DNA of 6,358 bases from an uncultured Rikenellaceae bacterium. GTDB taxonomy: Bacteria; Bacteroidota; Bacteroidia; Bacteroidales; Rikenellaceae. The stretch covers positions 1 to 6,358 of the forward strand of contig CAJURV010000093.1 of assembly GCA_910588925.1 (NCBI GenBank). The letters run 5' to 3'. Shown piece by piece: positions 6,306-6,358 of the stretch. Each line of letters opens with the position of its first letter. Positions within the stretch are counted from its first letter, which is position 1. The notes under the pieces are model-generated. The model searched no databases. It saw only the letters and a list, made by a program, of their open reading frames with translations, and had not been told where the DNA came from. The translations under genes and the position numbers were made by a program.

Positions 6306-6358
6306 AGCGGAAAACGAGACTCGAACTCGCGACCCCAACCTTGGCAAGGTTGTGCTCT
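6306..6358 (-). tRNA. tRNA-Gly (GCC), 3' part, cut by window edge
   Basis: Read on the minus strand, this begins with the 3' side of the D arm (AGAGCA). The anticodon arm follows (CAACC-TTGCCAA-GGTTG), with anticodon GCC at 6345-6343, which reads glycine codons. Next come a 5-base variable loop (GGGTC), the T arm (GCGAG-TTCGAGT-CTCGT), the acceptor 3' strand (TTTCCGC) and discriminator U, usual for bacterial tRNA-Gly. CCA is not encoded. The 5' acceptor strand and most of the D arm lie beyond the window. There is no sign of an integrated element at the 3' end within view. Confidence 0.95.

Noticed and set aside
5821..6358. Integration (att) site or mobile element at the tRNA-Gly gene
   Set aside because: No second copy of the tRNA 3' end and no integrase gene is visible in the window. 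The terminator directly follows the tRNA.

Overview
This window reads as chromosomal DNA from a member of the Bacteroidota, most likely order Bacteroidales and possibly an Alistipes-like gut commensal (the genus is a weak guess). The evidence is a TonB-dependent receptor with an N-terminal carboxypeptidase-regulatory-like domain, a lipoprotein with the Bacteroidota surface-export pattern (Cys-Ser-Asp-Asp), start codons without Shine-Dalgarno sequences, AT-rich leaders, and a tRNA without an encoded CCA.

All three genes are on the minus strand and are transcribed from right to left. A TonB-dependent outer-membrane receptor (5820-3364) is followed by a DUF4374 lipoprotein (3111-1720) and then by a four-helix PepSY-type inner-membrane protein (1441-284). 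This gene set and order match the xusABC xenosiderophore-utilisation locus described in Bacteroides thetaiotaomicron. In that model, XusB captures a ferric siderophore such as ferric enterobactin at the cell surface. XusA imports it across the outer membrane using TonB energy. XusC, a relative of heme-containing siderophore reductases, acts at the inner membrane to release or reduce the iron. Substrate specificity cannot be read from this sequence.

The right flank (5821-6358) holds a candidate Bacteroidota promoter for xusA, a TAGG/CCTA-rich palindrome resembling half of a DtxR/IdeR box, a stretch with no gene, a strong rho-independent terminator, and the 3' part of tRNA-Gly(GCC), cut by the window edge. 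The left flank (1-283) is mostly AT-rich and contains no convincing gene.

The unexpected structure is in the two gaps of the gene cluster. Each gap is about 250-280 bases, long for an operon. Each carries a three-unit array of a roughly 72-76-base repeat, and the two arrays are inverted copies of each other on either side of xusB. Their central units match at 80 of 83 aligned positions. One array ends just short of the receptor stop codon; the other ends just before the xusC start codon. The repeat unit contains a small stem-loop whose two arms change together between copies. A separate terminator-like hairpin follows xusB. Together these suggest a mobile or structured intergenic element that may affect differential expression, or even inversion, of the middle gene.
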